Positions 8,066 to 14,432 of a stretch of DNA of 14,432 nucleotides are shown here, one piece after another. The position numbers and the translations under genes were made by a program. Each line of letters begins with the position of its first letter. The first letter of the stretch is position 1. Source of the DNA: Pseudomonadota bacterium (lineage in GTDB: Bacteria; Pseudomonadota; Alphaproteobacteria; Rhizobiales; Hyphomicrobiaceae); the NCBI GenBank assembly GCA_023426855.1, contig JAEZBU010000222.1, positions 1 to 14,432 of the forward strand. Reading direction: 5' to 3'. The notes under the pieces are model-generated. The model worked only from the letters and a program-made list of their open reading frames with translations, ran no database searches and was not told the DNA's origin.

Positions 8066-8090
8066 ATTCCAGAATTCAGTTTTCTGGAAT
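8066..8090 (-). promoter_or_regulatory. Perfect inverted repeat upstream of the exporter gene
   Basis: ATTCCAGAA (8066-8074) and TTCTGGAAT (8082-8090) form a perfect 9-bp dyad with a 7-bp spacer, located 12 to 36 bases before the GTG start of the YeiH-type gene. It could be the operator of the co-encoded LysR regulator. Being AT-balanced and so close to the start, it could equally form an mRNA hairpin that hides the only GGA-containing candidate ribosome site. Confidence 0.5.
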
Positions 8091-8201
8091 GTCCGTGTCT
8101 TGGTTTCAGCGATCCAACGCATTCTTTGTGTGATTGTGATCGGTTATATCGATCGATGTGCATCTCGGCCGACTGCCATCAATCAGCTCTCATGCAGTCC
8201 G

Positions 8202-9672
8202 CTAAGCGGCCTTGCCGAGATGCAGCCAAACAGCCTTCTGTTCGGTATAGTTGTCGAGAGCCGTTCGCCCGAGATCACGCCCCACACCCGAATCTCCACC
8301 AAAGCCACCCCACGGCAATCCGCGTGTCGGTTGGACCGAAAGTGTTGATCCAGACTGTTCCCGCGCGCAAAGCTTGAGCGATGCGATGTGCTCGCGTCAC
8401 ATCCCGCGTCCACAGACCAGCAGCCAGCGAGTACCGGCTGTCGTTGGCTATGCGAACCGCATCGGCATCATCCTGAAACGGAATAACCGTTGCCACCGGC
8501 CCAAAGATCTCTTCCTGCGCGACACTCATGGCGTTCGTCGCATCGGTGACAACAGTCGGCTCGACAAAGAAACCGCGCTCGCCATGGGCGTCGCCGCCGA
8601 TGGCGACACGCGCTCCACCGTCGCGTCCGCGTGCGATATGCCCCAGGACCCGCTCCTTCTGCAGTGCAGAGATCAAAGGCCCCATAGAAGTTGCCGGATC
8701 GAATGGGCTACCCAACTTGATCCTCTGAGCGCGAGCGACAAGCCGGCCAACGACATCATCGTACTTGCTTTCGTGGACCAATACGCGCGAACCCGCTGAG
8801 CACACCTGGCCAGCATTGAAAAATATGCCTGACCCTGTCGCGTGCGCGGCAGCGTCCAGGTCGGCATCTTCAAAAATGATGTTCGGAGATTTTCCGCCGA
8901 GTTCCAGTGTGACGTGTTTGCAGTGCTGGGCGGCGGTTGCCATGATGTGCTTGCCCACTTGCGGCGACCCGGTGAACGAGATCTTGTCGACGCCCGGGTG
9001 TTCGATGAGAGCTTGGCCAGCAACCGTGCCAAAGCCAGGAACGATGTTGAGCACGCCCGGCGGAATTCCTGCTTCCAACGCCAGTTCGCCCAACCGTAAA
9101 GCCGATAACGGCGTCAACTCGGCGGGCTTGAGCACCACTGTGCAGCCACATGCGAGCGCAGGGGCGATCTTCCATACGGCATTCATGATTGGAAAGTTCC
9201 AAGGCACGATTGCCGCAACCACCCCAACCGGCTGGCGCGTCACATAAGTGAGCGCATCGTTGCGTGCGGGCACGACTTCGCCGGCGATCTTATCGGCCCA
9301 GCCGCTGTAGTATTCCAAACAGTCGATCGCGGCTGGCAGATCCTGGCGGCGCGTTGCTGCGAGCGGCTTCCCGGCATCGATGCCCTCAAGTTTGACCAGA
9401 TTCTCAAGGTCTCGCTCGACCAAATCGGCCAAACGCCGCAGAAGCCTGCCACGCTGCGCACCGCTCAACAGCCGCCACGGGCCTTCAAGCGCCCGGCGTG
9501 CCGATGTCACGGCAGCGTCGATATCTGCAGCACCGGCTTCGGCGATCTCGGCGATGGTCTCTTCTGTTGCCGGATCGATGGTAGCGAAGCTTCTTTCGCT
9601 AACCGCGTTAACCCAATTGCCATGGATCAACAGTCGCCGCTCCGGCAACGTAATCGGTGTCCGGTCAAGCAT
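8202..9672 (-). pseudogene. Aldehyde dehydrogenase with a one-base frameshift near the C-terminus
   Basis: NAD(P)-dependent aldehyde dehydrogenase oxidising an aldehyde to its acid. The first frame gives 465 residues to a stop at 8275 and holds all catalytic parts: Asn159 in PWNF, FTGSPQVGKHI at 233-243, Glu257 in LELGGKSPN, and nucleophile Cys291 in FFNAGQVCSAGS. After FGPTDTR the frame goes wrong (IAVGWLWWRF). Shifting by one base near 8317-8322 restores the family ending LPWGGFGGDSGVGRDLGRTA, LDNYTEQKAVWLHLG, and a stop at 8202; restored length is about 489 residues, the family norm. The frame-shifted form lacks the oligomerisation and substrate-tunnel tail. The start has GGGAGCGGG upstream. 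Substrate unknown; betaine-aldehyde-like sequence, while the exporter next door hints at sulfoacetaldehyde. A sequencing error at this base is possible. Confidence 0.85.
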
Positions 9673-9768
9673 GACCCGCTCCCAACGTGATTGTTACGGC
9701 GGCACATTGGGCTGCGATTTCGCCATGGAGCAAATGAGTTCTCCCGGCACTATGATCAGTAAAATCTA

Positions 9769-10683
9769 TCAGCGGAGAAGCCTGGCGCGGCCCCCGATTG
9801 CGGGCAGTTCGCGTAGAACTTCGATCAGCGCCTGGGCAAGGGGAGGCAGCGGCTTTCGAGCCAAAGTAACGATCCCAACAGCGTGTTCCGTCACCGGGTC
9901 GGTCAAAGTCAGCACGCGAATTCCGCCGACCGGCCCGAGCAACGCAGCAAACGTATTCGGCACGATCCCGCACCACATCCCTTGTCTCATGTGACTGAAG
10001 ATGCCGACTAGAGTGCTGCTTTCCGCCATCACCTTCGGCTCGGCGCCTGCCATCCGGAAGGCCTCATTGATCAGCCGCCGGTTCTGCATCTCCCGATTGA
10101 GCAGCACCAATGGTAACGACGCAGCCTCTCGCCAGGTGATCCGCGTCCTGGTTTGGCCGAGGAGTTCTTCTGAACCGATCACGACGTAACCTTCCTGGTA
10201 GAGTGACTGTGCGAGCAACTGGCCTGATCGTGTGCGCTCGACGTACGTGATCCCGGCTTCAAGCGTGTGCTCCGCGATGCCGCGCTCGATTTCCCGCGAT
10301 GTCTTGCTCAACAGCGTAATGGTGACATCCGGCTGCTTTGCATGGAAAGCGGCCGTAATCTGACCTGCCAACGGCTCTGCGGTCGGGATAATGCCGATGC
10401 GAAGCTGACCCGTCAGCCTGCCGCGCGGCGTGGATAGAGACTGTTTGAGAATGTCGGCATCGGCGAGCATGCGGCGCGCGACCTCGAGAACGCGCACGCC
10501 TTCCTCAGTAAATCCCTCAAACCGCTGATTGGAGCGACGAACCAGCGGCACGCCGAATTCGGCCTCAAGCTGCCGAAGCGCCGCTGAAAGAGTAGGCTGG
10601 GCGATGTGCGAGGCCTGGGCTGCCTTGTGGAAGTTGCGCTCGTGCGCCAAGGCGACCAGATAGCTGAGATGTCTGAGATTCAA
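9769..10683 (-). CDS. LysR-type transcriptional regulator (FdsR/OxyR-like branch)
   Basis: A 304-residue LysR regulator with the DNA-binding domain at 1-60 (LRHLSYLVALAHERNFHKAA, then AQPTLSAALRQLEAEFGVPL) and an effector domain starting near GQLRIGIIPTAEPLAG at 94. The start is TTG at 10683, which places the conserved NLRHL at residue 2 as in relatives; no good Shine-Dalgarno is visible. It lies 72 bp after moeA and 96 bp before the broken aldehyde dehydrogenase, all in one direction. Regulators of this look often accompany NAD-dependent, molybdenum-containing formate dehydrogenase (fds) operons. That fits the moeA neighbour, but no fds structural gene is present here, so the target may lie outside the window or be lost. 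Confidence 0.88.
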   Translation of the reverse strand: MNLRHLSYLVALAHERNFHKAAQASHIAQPTLSAALRQLEAEFGVPLVRRSNQRFEGFTEEGVRVLEVARRMLADADILKQSLSTPRGRLTGQLRIGIIPTAEPLAGQITAAFHAKQPDVTITLLSKTSREIERGIAEHTLEAGITYVERTRSGQLLAQSLYQEGYVVIGSEELLGQTRTRITWREAASLPLVLLNREMQNRRLINEAFRMAGAEPKVMAESSTLVGIFSHMRQGMWCGIVPNTFAALLGPVGGIRVLTLTDPVTEHAVGIVTLARKPLPPLAQALIEVLRELPAIGGRARLLR

Positions 10684-10755
10684 GAGAGTGGCGCTTTTTC
10701 ACGATTAGCAGGGGCGTTGCATAAAGTTTGGACGTCCAGACTTGCGCCAGTGCGC

Positions 10756-12000
10756 TTACTGCAGAATCGACTCGATTGGAACGAACTTGACCAAGTCGCC
10801 CGGCCCGACTGCCGTGCAGTCTTCCGGCAGAATGATCAGGCCCCGTGCGCCAACGAGTGGCAACAATAGATCCGGGCTCTGCCGCGGCCAGGGCACTGCG
10901 ACCAACGAGCCAGACGCATTGTTCACTGTATCTGCCAGTATGAACTGGCGTATTCCCTTAGGCTTATTGAGCATGAATGATGCTTCCATCGGGAAGGTCA
11001 AAGGATGCTCATCGCCCGCTCCGGCGAGCATTGAAACCAATGGACGGCCAAAAGCGATAAAGGCGATGGTAGCTGCAATCGGATTTCCAGGTAGCGCAAG
11101 AATTGGGCAATCATCGATGTCGCCAAGACCGACCGGACGCCCCGGTTTGATTGCCAGCGGCCACACCTCCAGCGAACCGCGGCGGCGAATGACCGTGCGC
11201 ATGTGATCCTCGGAGCCGGCCGACATGCCACCAGTGGTAATCAGGAGATCGCAATCTCGTGCAGCAGCCGATAGTGCGCCTTCAATTTCGAGTGCATCAT
11301 CAGACAAGATACCGTGGTCATGCACCTCGCACGCGAGTGACGTGAGCGCACCGTGGAGGAGAAAGCGATTTGCATCCCAGCGCTCACCCTGCCGCAGTGT
11401 CTGCCCTGCTTCGCAAAGTTCACTACCCGTCGAGAAGAGCCCGACTTTGATCCGGCGGAACACGGTAAGGTGCTGTACTCCGATACCGCCTGCCAGCGCC
11501 AAGTCTTGAGCGCGTAGTCGGTGCCCGGCGGGCAGCAACTCACTTCCAGCTTTTGCCTCCTCGCCGCGCCGACGCCAGTTGGATTTGGTTTTCAGAGTCC
11601 CCGGTCGCACGTAGAGTTGCGAGCCGTCGACGATGCATTGCTCCTGCATGATCACTGCGTCCGCACCCGTCGGCATCGCGGCCCCGGTTAGAACGCGGAT
11701 CGCCTCGCCATCGCCCACAATGCCGTCGAATGGCGCGCCGGCTGCAGCCCTACCGACGATGTTGAGAACGGTCACCTTGCTCTGGACAACATCGGCTGAA
11801 CGCACGGCAAATCCGTCCATAGTGGAGAAGTCATTGCCAGGCAGATCGACGTTCGCTGCCAAGGCTTCAGCGAGCACGCGACCGCGACTTTCCACAAGCC
11901 GGACCTCCTCACGGTCTCGTACGATCGGAAGATGGTTGCGGATCATGGCGAGCGCATCGGCGAGCCGCAGGTCTGCCTTGAGCCAATTGGAAGTCTGCAC
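10756..12000 (-). CDS. moeA: Molybdopterin molybdenumtransferase
   Basis: Inserts molybdate into adenylylated molybdopterin to form the molybdenum cofactor in the cytosol. The 414 residues match the family length. Visible motifs: STMDGFAV at 59-66 (Asp62 equals the catalytic Asp59 of E. coli), TGAAMPTGADAVIMQE at 105-120, STGSEL at 190-195, TTGGMSAGSEDH at 255-266 (Asp265), KPGRP at 285-289 and ALPGNP at 302-307. The start is GTG at 12000 with AGGGG upstream. It heads a minus-strand series with a LysR gene 72 bp downstream. A Mo-box-like dyad lies 68 bp upstream, implying molybdate-responsive control. Many genomes carry a second, housekeeping moeA in a moa/mob cluster; this copy looks like an accessory paralogue serving a particular molybdoenzyme, which is an inference. 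Confidence 0.93.
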   Translation of the reverse strand: MQTSNWLKADLRLADALAMIRNHLPIVRDREEVRLVESRGRVLAEALAANVDLPGNDFSTMDGFAVRSADVVQSKVTVLNIVGRAAAGAPFDGIVGDGEAIRVLTGAAMPTGADAVIMQEQCIVDGSQLYVRPGTLKTKSNWRRRGEEAKAGSELLPAGHRLRAQDLALAGGIGVQHLTVFRRIKVGLFSTGSELCEAGQTLRQGERWDANRFLLHGALTSLACEVHDHGILSDDALEIEGALSAAARDCDLLITTGGMSAGSEDHMRTVIRRRGSLEVWPLAIKPGRPVGLGDIDDCPILALPGNPIAATIAFIAFGRPLVSMLAGAGDEHPLTFPMEASFMLNKPKGIRQFILADTVNNASGSLVAVPWPRQSPDLLLPLVGARGLIILPEDCTAVGPGDLVKFVPIESILQ

Positions 12001-12067
12001 ACTAGGCCCCTATCTTCCAAAGCCGGCCACCACTCGGCCGCGCGAATCCGCCAGATGGCAATTGTCA

Positions 12068-12091
12068 CGCTATATACATACGGCTATAGCG
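12068..12091 (-). promoter_or_regulatory. Mo-box-like ModE binding site upstream of moeA
   Basis: CGCTATATA (12068-12076), six bases, then GCTATAGCG (12083-12091). The left half equals the ModE half-site as I recall it (CG-Y-TATATA, N6, TATATA-R-CG), the spacing matches, and the right half departs at two positions. It ends 68 bp before the moeA start codon. ModE-type proteins sense molybdate and repress uptake or activate cofactor genes. Confidence 0.6.
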
Positions 12092-12215
12092 CGGATTGAA
12101 GAAGGGGAGTCCTAGTTCGCGAGCGACATGGGCACGTTCGCCGGATAAGGGATGGCAAAAATACGTTGACCTGATGAAGAAATCTTCCTGAAATTCCAAC
12201 GGCAGAGATCAGGAT

Positions 12216-12256
12216 TTGATCTTCGTCAAGCGGCCGCAATGTTTTCGGCCCATGAT
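12216..12256 (+). promoter_or_regulatory. FNR/FixK-type class II promoter
   Basis: TTGAT-CTTC-GTCAA at 12216-12229 matches the FNR/FixK consensus TTGAT-N4-ATCAA at 9 of 10 bases. A start point 41.5 bp from its centre would fall near 12264. The hexamer CATGAT at 12251-12256 stands exactly where the -10 belongs, and no separate -35 is needed in this class. The downstream 57-aa gene starts at 12310, leaving a leader of about 45 bases. Confidence 0.6.
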
Positions 12257-12309
12257 TGCCTCCACTGAGCTTCACGGCCGATCAGGCCAAAGCAGACAGT
12301 CAGGGTAGC

Positions 12310-12483
12310 ATGAACGAGAATGACAAGACCACGCCAGCCGATGCTCAGAAGCGCTTTAAGGCGATCGACCCCGAAGCAGCAAGCGGTGCGAGCTTGAACC
12401 AAGGGCACACGTTGTTGCCTATGCTGATCGGTGGATTGGTTCTCGTCATTCTCGCCATGATCGCTGTGGTGCTGATCGTGTAA
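12310..12483 (+). CDS. 57-aa tail-anchored membrane protein
   Basis: I do not recognise this protein. It has a charged soluble N-terminus (MNENDKTTPADAQKRF, about 1-33) followed by one hydrophobic helix at about 35-57 that runs to the very end, so it should be anchored by its tail with the N-terminus probably in the cytosol. The start is set at ATG 12310 with AGGG four bases upstream; the frame is open from 12256, but that part lacks a ribosome site. An FNR/FixK-type promoter directly upstream suggests expression under low oxygen. It converges on the 84-aa membrane protein gene, with 16 bp between the stops. A small subunit or assembly helper of a membrane complex is possible, but nothing shows which. 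Confidence 0.65.
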   Translation: MNENDKTTPADAQKRFKAIDPEAASGASLNQGHTLLPMLIGGLVLVILAMIAVVLIV

Positions 12484-12499
12484 AGCGCGGGGGTGGCGC

Positions 12500-12754
12500 T
12501 TATGACAGCGAGTCCAGCATCCTGTCCGCCACTCCATCACGCGGACGTTTGCGCCAATAGCGCGCTCTAAGGCGGGGTGCCAGCCACCACGATGCAGGCA
12601 ATGCCAGTGCGGCTGTAACCACCACCACCAAAGGCATGAGGGTGATCGCCTTCGCTTCCAGAGGCGTGGCAAGCACAAGAACCGCACCAATCCCAAAGAA
12701 GACAGCGTTGATCATCATGAAAACAAGGGCTGCGATTCCCAGCCGGACGCTCAT
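12500..12754 (-). CDS. 84-aa two-helix membrane protein
   Basis: Unrecognised integral membrane protein with two predicted helices at about 5-29 and 37-59, then a strongly basic tail (RLRARYWRKRPRD) that the positive-inside rule puts in the cytosol, making both ends cytosolic. A strong Shine-Dalgarno, GAAGGAGGGAG, lies just before ATG 12754, so translation is well supported. The gene follows the 30-aa membrane peptide gene by 25 bp on the same strand and is probably co-transcribed with it from the divergent region at 12873-12969. It is tail-to-tail with the 57-aa gene. Function unknown. Confidence 0.75.
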   Translation of the reverse strand: MSVRLGIAALVFMMINAVFFGIGAVLVLATPLEAKAITLMPLVVVVTAALALPASWWLAPRLRARYWRKRPRDGVADRMLDSLS

Positions 12755-12779
12755 TTCTCCCTCCTTCGGAAATTGCTGA

Positions 12780-12872
12780 TCACGATGCGAACATCAACCC
12801 CGATAGCTTGAGAATGGCTACACACACCACAAGCACACTAACGGCCACGAACCACACTCGAGCGGCATTCAC
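12780..12872 (-). CDS. 30-aa single-helix membrane peptide
   Basis: A tiny gene easily missed. GTG at 12870-12872 is preceded by AGGAGGT with 5-nt spacing, an ideal ribosome site. The peptide begins MNAARVWFVAVSVLVVCVAI and ends LKLSGLMFAS: a short polar start followed by one hydrophobic helix over most of its length. The stop at 12780-12782 lies 25 bp before the 84-aa membrane protein gene on the same strand, implying an operon. Size and layout recall tiny accessory subunits of respiratory oxidases (the CydX kind), but there is no sequence signature for that and no oxidase gene in view. The ribosome site, hydrophobic content and operon position make it likely real. Confidence 0.6.
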   Translation of the reverse strand: MNAARVWFVAVSVLVVCVAILKLSGLMFAS

Positions 12873-12969
12873 GACGACCTCCTATGAATGATAATCCAGG
12901 AACTCTTAAGTGGAAGGCACGTTCCATTCAGAGCACCAACTCAGCGGCCTACCAGGCCAGGAGGTCATC
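12873..12969. promoter_or_regulatory. Divergent promoter region with mirrored ribosome sites
   Basis: 97 bp between two outward-facing GTG starts. CACGACGACCTCCT (12870-12883) is the inverted counterpart of AGGAGGTCATCGTG (12959-12972) at 13 of 14 bases, so both genes begin with the same Shine-Dalgarno, spacer and start codon. Promoters for both sides must lie here or overlap; I see no FNR-type box in it. Confidence 0.5.
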
Positions 12970-13173
12970 GTGGCCAACCAGGTATCCATGCCGCCTGCGC
13001 AACCCAGGCAAAGGCGTTTCGCGCTATTGCGCGGCCGACGGATAGCCATCGTTCTCACCGCGTTGCTCGCGCTGTTCATATTGCTGATTTTGGCGATGGA
13101 TATGCTGGGCTTCACCAAGATTGCGCCCAGCGAACTTTCGGTCCTTAGGTCTATCTACACGCAAGCTGCCTGA
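12970..13173 (+). CDS. 67-aa single-helix membrane protein
   Basis: Unrecognised small protein: a basic N-terminal arm (about 1-24, rich in Arg and Pro, ending RRFALLRGRR), one hydrophobic helix at about 25-45 (IAIVLTALLALFILLILAMD), and a short C-terminal segment of about 20 residues that the positive-inside rule places in the periplasm. The start is GTG 12970, set by AGGAGGT at 12959-12965; an in-frame ATG at 12910 has no ribosome site. It is divergent from the 30-aa/84-aa pair and shares its mirror-image translation start. Function unknown; the common start signals suggest matched output of the two sides. Confidence 0.7.
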   Translation: MANQVSMPPAQPRQRRFALLRGRRIAIVLTALLALFILLILAMDMLGFTKIAPSELSVLRSIYTQAA

Positions 13174-13495
13174 CGGCGCGCGTTCCTAAACTGACCGTCG
13201 TTGAAGGGAGACAGGTCGCTCAGTCTGCATTTCCCTCGCCGTCAATTCCTTCCTCCGCTACGACCGCACCGTCACGCACACACGAGCTTGTTCCCGCAAG
13301 TTCCCGCACGCGCAGTCCGATAGCCGACCACACGCACGTCACGTAGAGTAGAATCTCCGCTCCGGCGACAACGCGGATACGGTGTGGAATAGTCAGTCGT
13401 CCGCGGATAGGCATGGTCGTGGGCTCGCGGTCATTGTCTTTGCCCGAGTGACTGCTAAGCTATCAGCTCCTCAATGCAACCGACTAGGCCATGCG
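13174..13495. other. 322-bp gap with one doubtful small frame
   Basis: No secure gene. A minus-strand frame at 13220-13414 would encode 64 residues starting MPIRGRLTIPHRIR with one hydrophobic stretch (VVAGAEILLYVTCVWSAIGL) and an acidic tail. Its ATG has no Shine-Dalgarno and I recognise no family, so I do not call it a gene. Given its neighbours, a small membrane protein here remains possible. Confidence 0.4.
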
Positions 13496-13870
13496 ATGAG
13501 CAACTTCATTAGAGCTTTTTTTTCGACAGCTAGCGTCATCGCGCTTCTCATGATTTTTGTAGTCGTCGAGGTTGTCGTCGCGATGTTCGCGTATATGTAT
13601 TTGGCTCTCAATCACATCGAGACGTTCGGATATCTCATCGGTCTGTCACGCGACGTGCTCAACCTCTTCGCAGACCAATTGAAGAGTGTTTCTCCCGACT
13701 TCGCTCTCCGCGCCGATACGACATTGCTCGGCGAGCTTGGCCCCAAGTCGATCTTGCTGTTGTTGATTGGTCTCACGGTGAGCGCGGTCGGGCGACTGGG
13801 GGGATGGATCTTCCGACGATTGTATGCGCGGGCAACGTCCCGCTCGATCTCTGCGATTCCGGCGCGCTGA
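13496..13870 (+). CDS. 124-aa two-helix membrane protein of unknown function
   Basis: Unrecognised protein with two predicted transmembrane helices at about 12-38 and 84-106, separated by a ~45-residue loop (ETFGYLIGLSRDVLNLFADQ and following) that would face the periplasm, and a basic cytosolic tail (RRLYARATSRS). Start ATG 13496 is chosen because it precedes the first helix; the ribosome site is weak (AGG seven bases upstream) and the frame is open back to 13382. Codon use includes more T- and A-ending codons than in the core genes at the left of the window (for example the TTTTTTTCG run at 13517-13525), consistent with acquired DNA. It stands alone on the + strand. Confidence 0.6.
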   Translation: MSNFIRAFFSTASVIALLMIFVVVEVVVAMFAYMYLALNHIETFGYLIGLSRDVLNLFADQLKSVSPDFALRADTTLLGELGPKSILLLLIGLTVSAVGRLGGWIFRRLYARATSRSISAIPAR

Positions 13871-14090
13871 TTCATTGCCAACTCGTCCCATCAGCGGCCA
13901 TAGGGGGGCTCCGCTCGCTGCCTCATCAACTGATTCCATGGGCGTCCGCATTGGCCGACTAACGATCGTCGACGGCAAAACGCGTGGGCAGTTGTGCCGC
14001 TTTATTCCGGAGCTTGAGCATATGGCACAGCACGCCGCGCGCGGCGCCTAGCCTCAGGCGCACCGGTGTACGCCGTACAAAGTAATTCGA

Positions 14091-14432
14091 CTATTGCGTA
14101 TGCGGAGGTGTTTCAATCGCCCAGCTCGGGTCAGCGCCAAATGGATGATCCAGGAAGAAGACCCAGGTTCCATCGGGCAGCCGCCGATGAACCTCCATGC
14201 CGTGGTGATGTACCTCCGTCGGCTGGCCATCCTTGTTGGTACCCTTGATCAGCCACTGCGAGCGCGTCATCGCGAAGTCGCCGGATATGGTCGTGTGGTG
14301 CGTAATCACATCCATATGCGGCTTCAGCCCGATGTAGTCGGCCATCGTCTTGCGGATTCCTTCGGCGCCGCGCGCGATACTCGTACCACCATGCACCTCA
14401 TCGACCTGAACGATCGACGCCTCGGGATGGTA
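14091..14432 (-). CDS. SnoaL/NTF2-like (YybH, SgcJ/EcaC family) protein, 5' end outside the window
   Basis: The C-terminal ~113 residues of a small alpha+beta NTF2-like fold protein; the frame runs unbroken past the window edge (YHPEASIVQVDEVHGG are the first visible residues), so the start is missing. Visible family features: a mid-domain helix with ARGAEGIRKTMADYIGL, strands with TTISGDFAMTRSQWLIKGT, and a C-terminal EVHRRLPDGTWVFFLDHPFG followed by the stop at 14091. Families of this type (DUF4440, SnoaL-like, YybH) include ketosteroid-isomerase relatives and many proteins of unknown role; no catalytic assignment is possible. It lies convergent with the 124-aa membrane protein gene across a 220-bp gap in which I see no gene. 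Confidence 0.8.
   Translation of the reverse strand, partial: YHPEASIVQVDEVHGGTSIARGAEGIRKTMADYIGLKPHMDVITHHTTISGDFAMTRSQWLIKGTNKDGQPTEVHHHGMEVHRRLPDGTWVFFLDHPFGADPSWAIETPPHTQ

Larger units (their letters stand above)
12001..12309. promoter_or_regulatory. Divergent regulatory region between moeA and the 57-aa membrane protein gene
   Basis: A 309-bp gap between genes pointing outward on opposite strands. It carries a Mo-box-like dyad on the moeA side (12068-12091) and an FNR/FixK-like box with a suitably spaced -10 on the other side (12216-12256). No protein-coding stretch in it is convincing; a short minus-strand frame at 12084-12275 has no recognisable features. Confidence 0.6.

Noticed and set aside
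7570..8133. 187-codon plus-strand frame over the exporter gene
   Set aside because: Its Ala/Thr/Arg-rich composition is typical of antisense reading of a hydrophobic membrane protein gene.
13824..14051. 75-codon plus-strand frame after the 124-aa membrane protein
   Set aside because: It starts inside the preceding gene, lacks a ribosome site, and has no hydrophobic or family features; the later start at 13938 is no better supported.
5111..14432. Direct repeat of the tRNA-Thr 3' end as a distal attachment site
   Set aside because: Reading the window for copies of GTTCAATCCTCACC and CACCGGCAGC gave none; only short chance matches such as GCAGCACCA near 10101 were seen.

Overview
The window reads as a chromosomal segment of an alphaproteobacterium, most likely of the order Hyphomicrobiales (Rhizobiales). 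The grounds are high-GC coding, an alphaproteobacterial-type chorismate synthase next to a histidine phosphatase gene, a tRNA-Thr(GGT) with an encoded CCA end, and a Mo-box-like and a FixK/FNR-like site. This placement is inferred from sequence style only; no database comparison was possible.

Left part (1-5110), core chromosome: an NADP-dependent MDR-type oxidoreductase and a histidine phosphatase form a tight pair, followed by a hairpin-rich 570-bp gap. Then come an exported TPR protein, aroC (shikimate pathway), a four-helix membrane protein, and tRNA-Thr(GGT). All lie on the + strand.

Middle part (5096-6030), scar: directly abutting the tRNA 3' end is a decayed large serine recombinase on the minus strand with at least two frame breaks. 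Beyond it is a mosaic in which the start of an FAD/NAD(P)-binding protein runs into the tail of an aldehyde dehydrogenase. A tRNA with a dead integrase at its 3' end is the usual edge of a genomic island; the distal attachment repeat is not in this window.

Accessory part (6124-12000), all minus strand: read in the direction of transcription it holds moeA (molybdenum insertion into molybdopterin), a LysR regulator, an aldehyde dehydrogenase broken by one extra base near its C-terminus, a YeiH-type putative sulfate/sulfite exporter, and its likely LysR regulator 11 bp downstream. A near-perfect dyad matching the ModE Mo-box lies upstream of moeA. A perfect 9-bp inverted repeat lies just upstream of yeiH.

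Right part (12200-13870): a cluster of small, mostly membrane-anchored proteins of unknown function (57, 84, 30, 67 and 124 aa). The 57-aa gene has a textbook class II FNR/FixK promoter layout. The 30-aa and 67-aa genes diverge from mirror-image ribosome binding sites and GTG starts. This cluster is the best candidate for an undescribed system, possibly related to low-oxygen membrane physiology. The window ends inside a SnoaL/NTF2-like gene on the minus strand.
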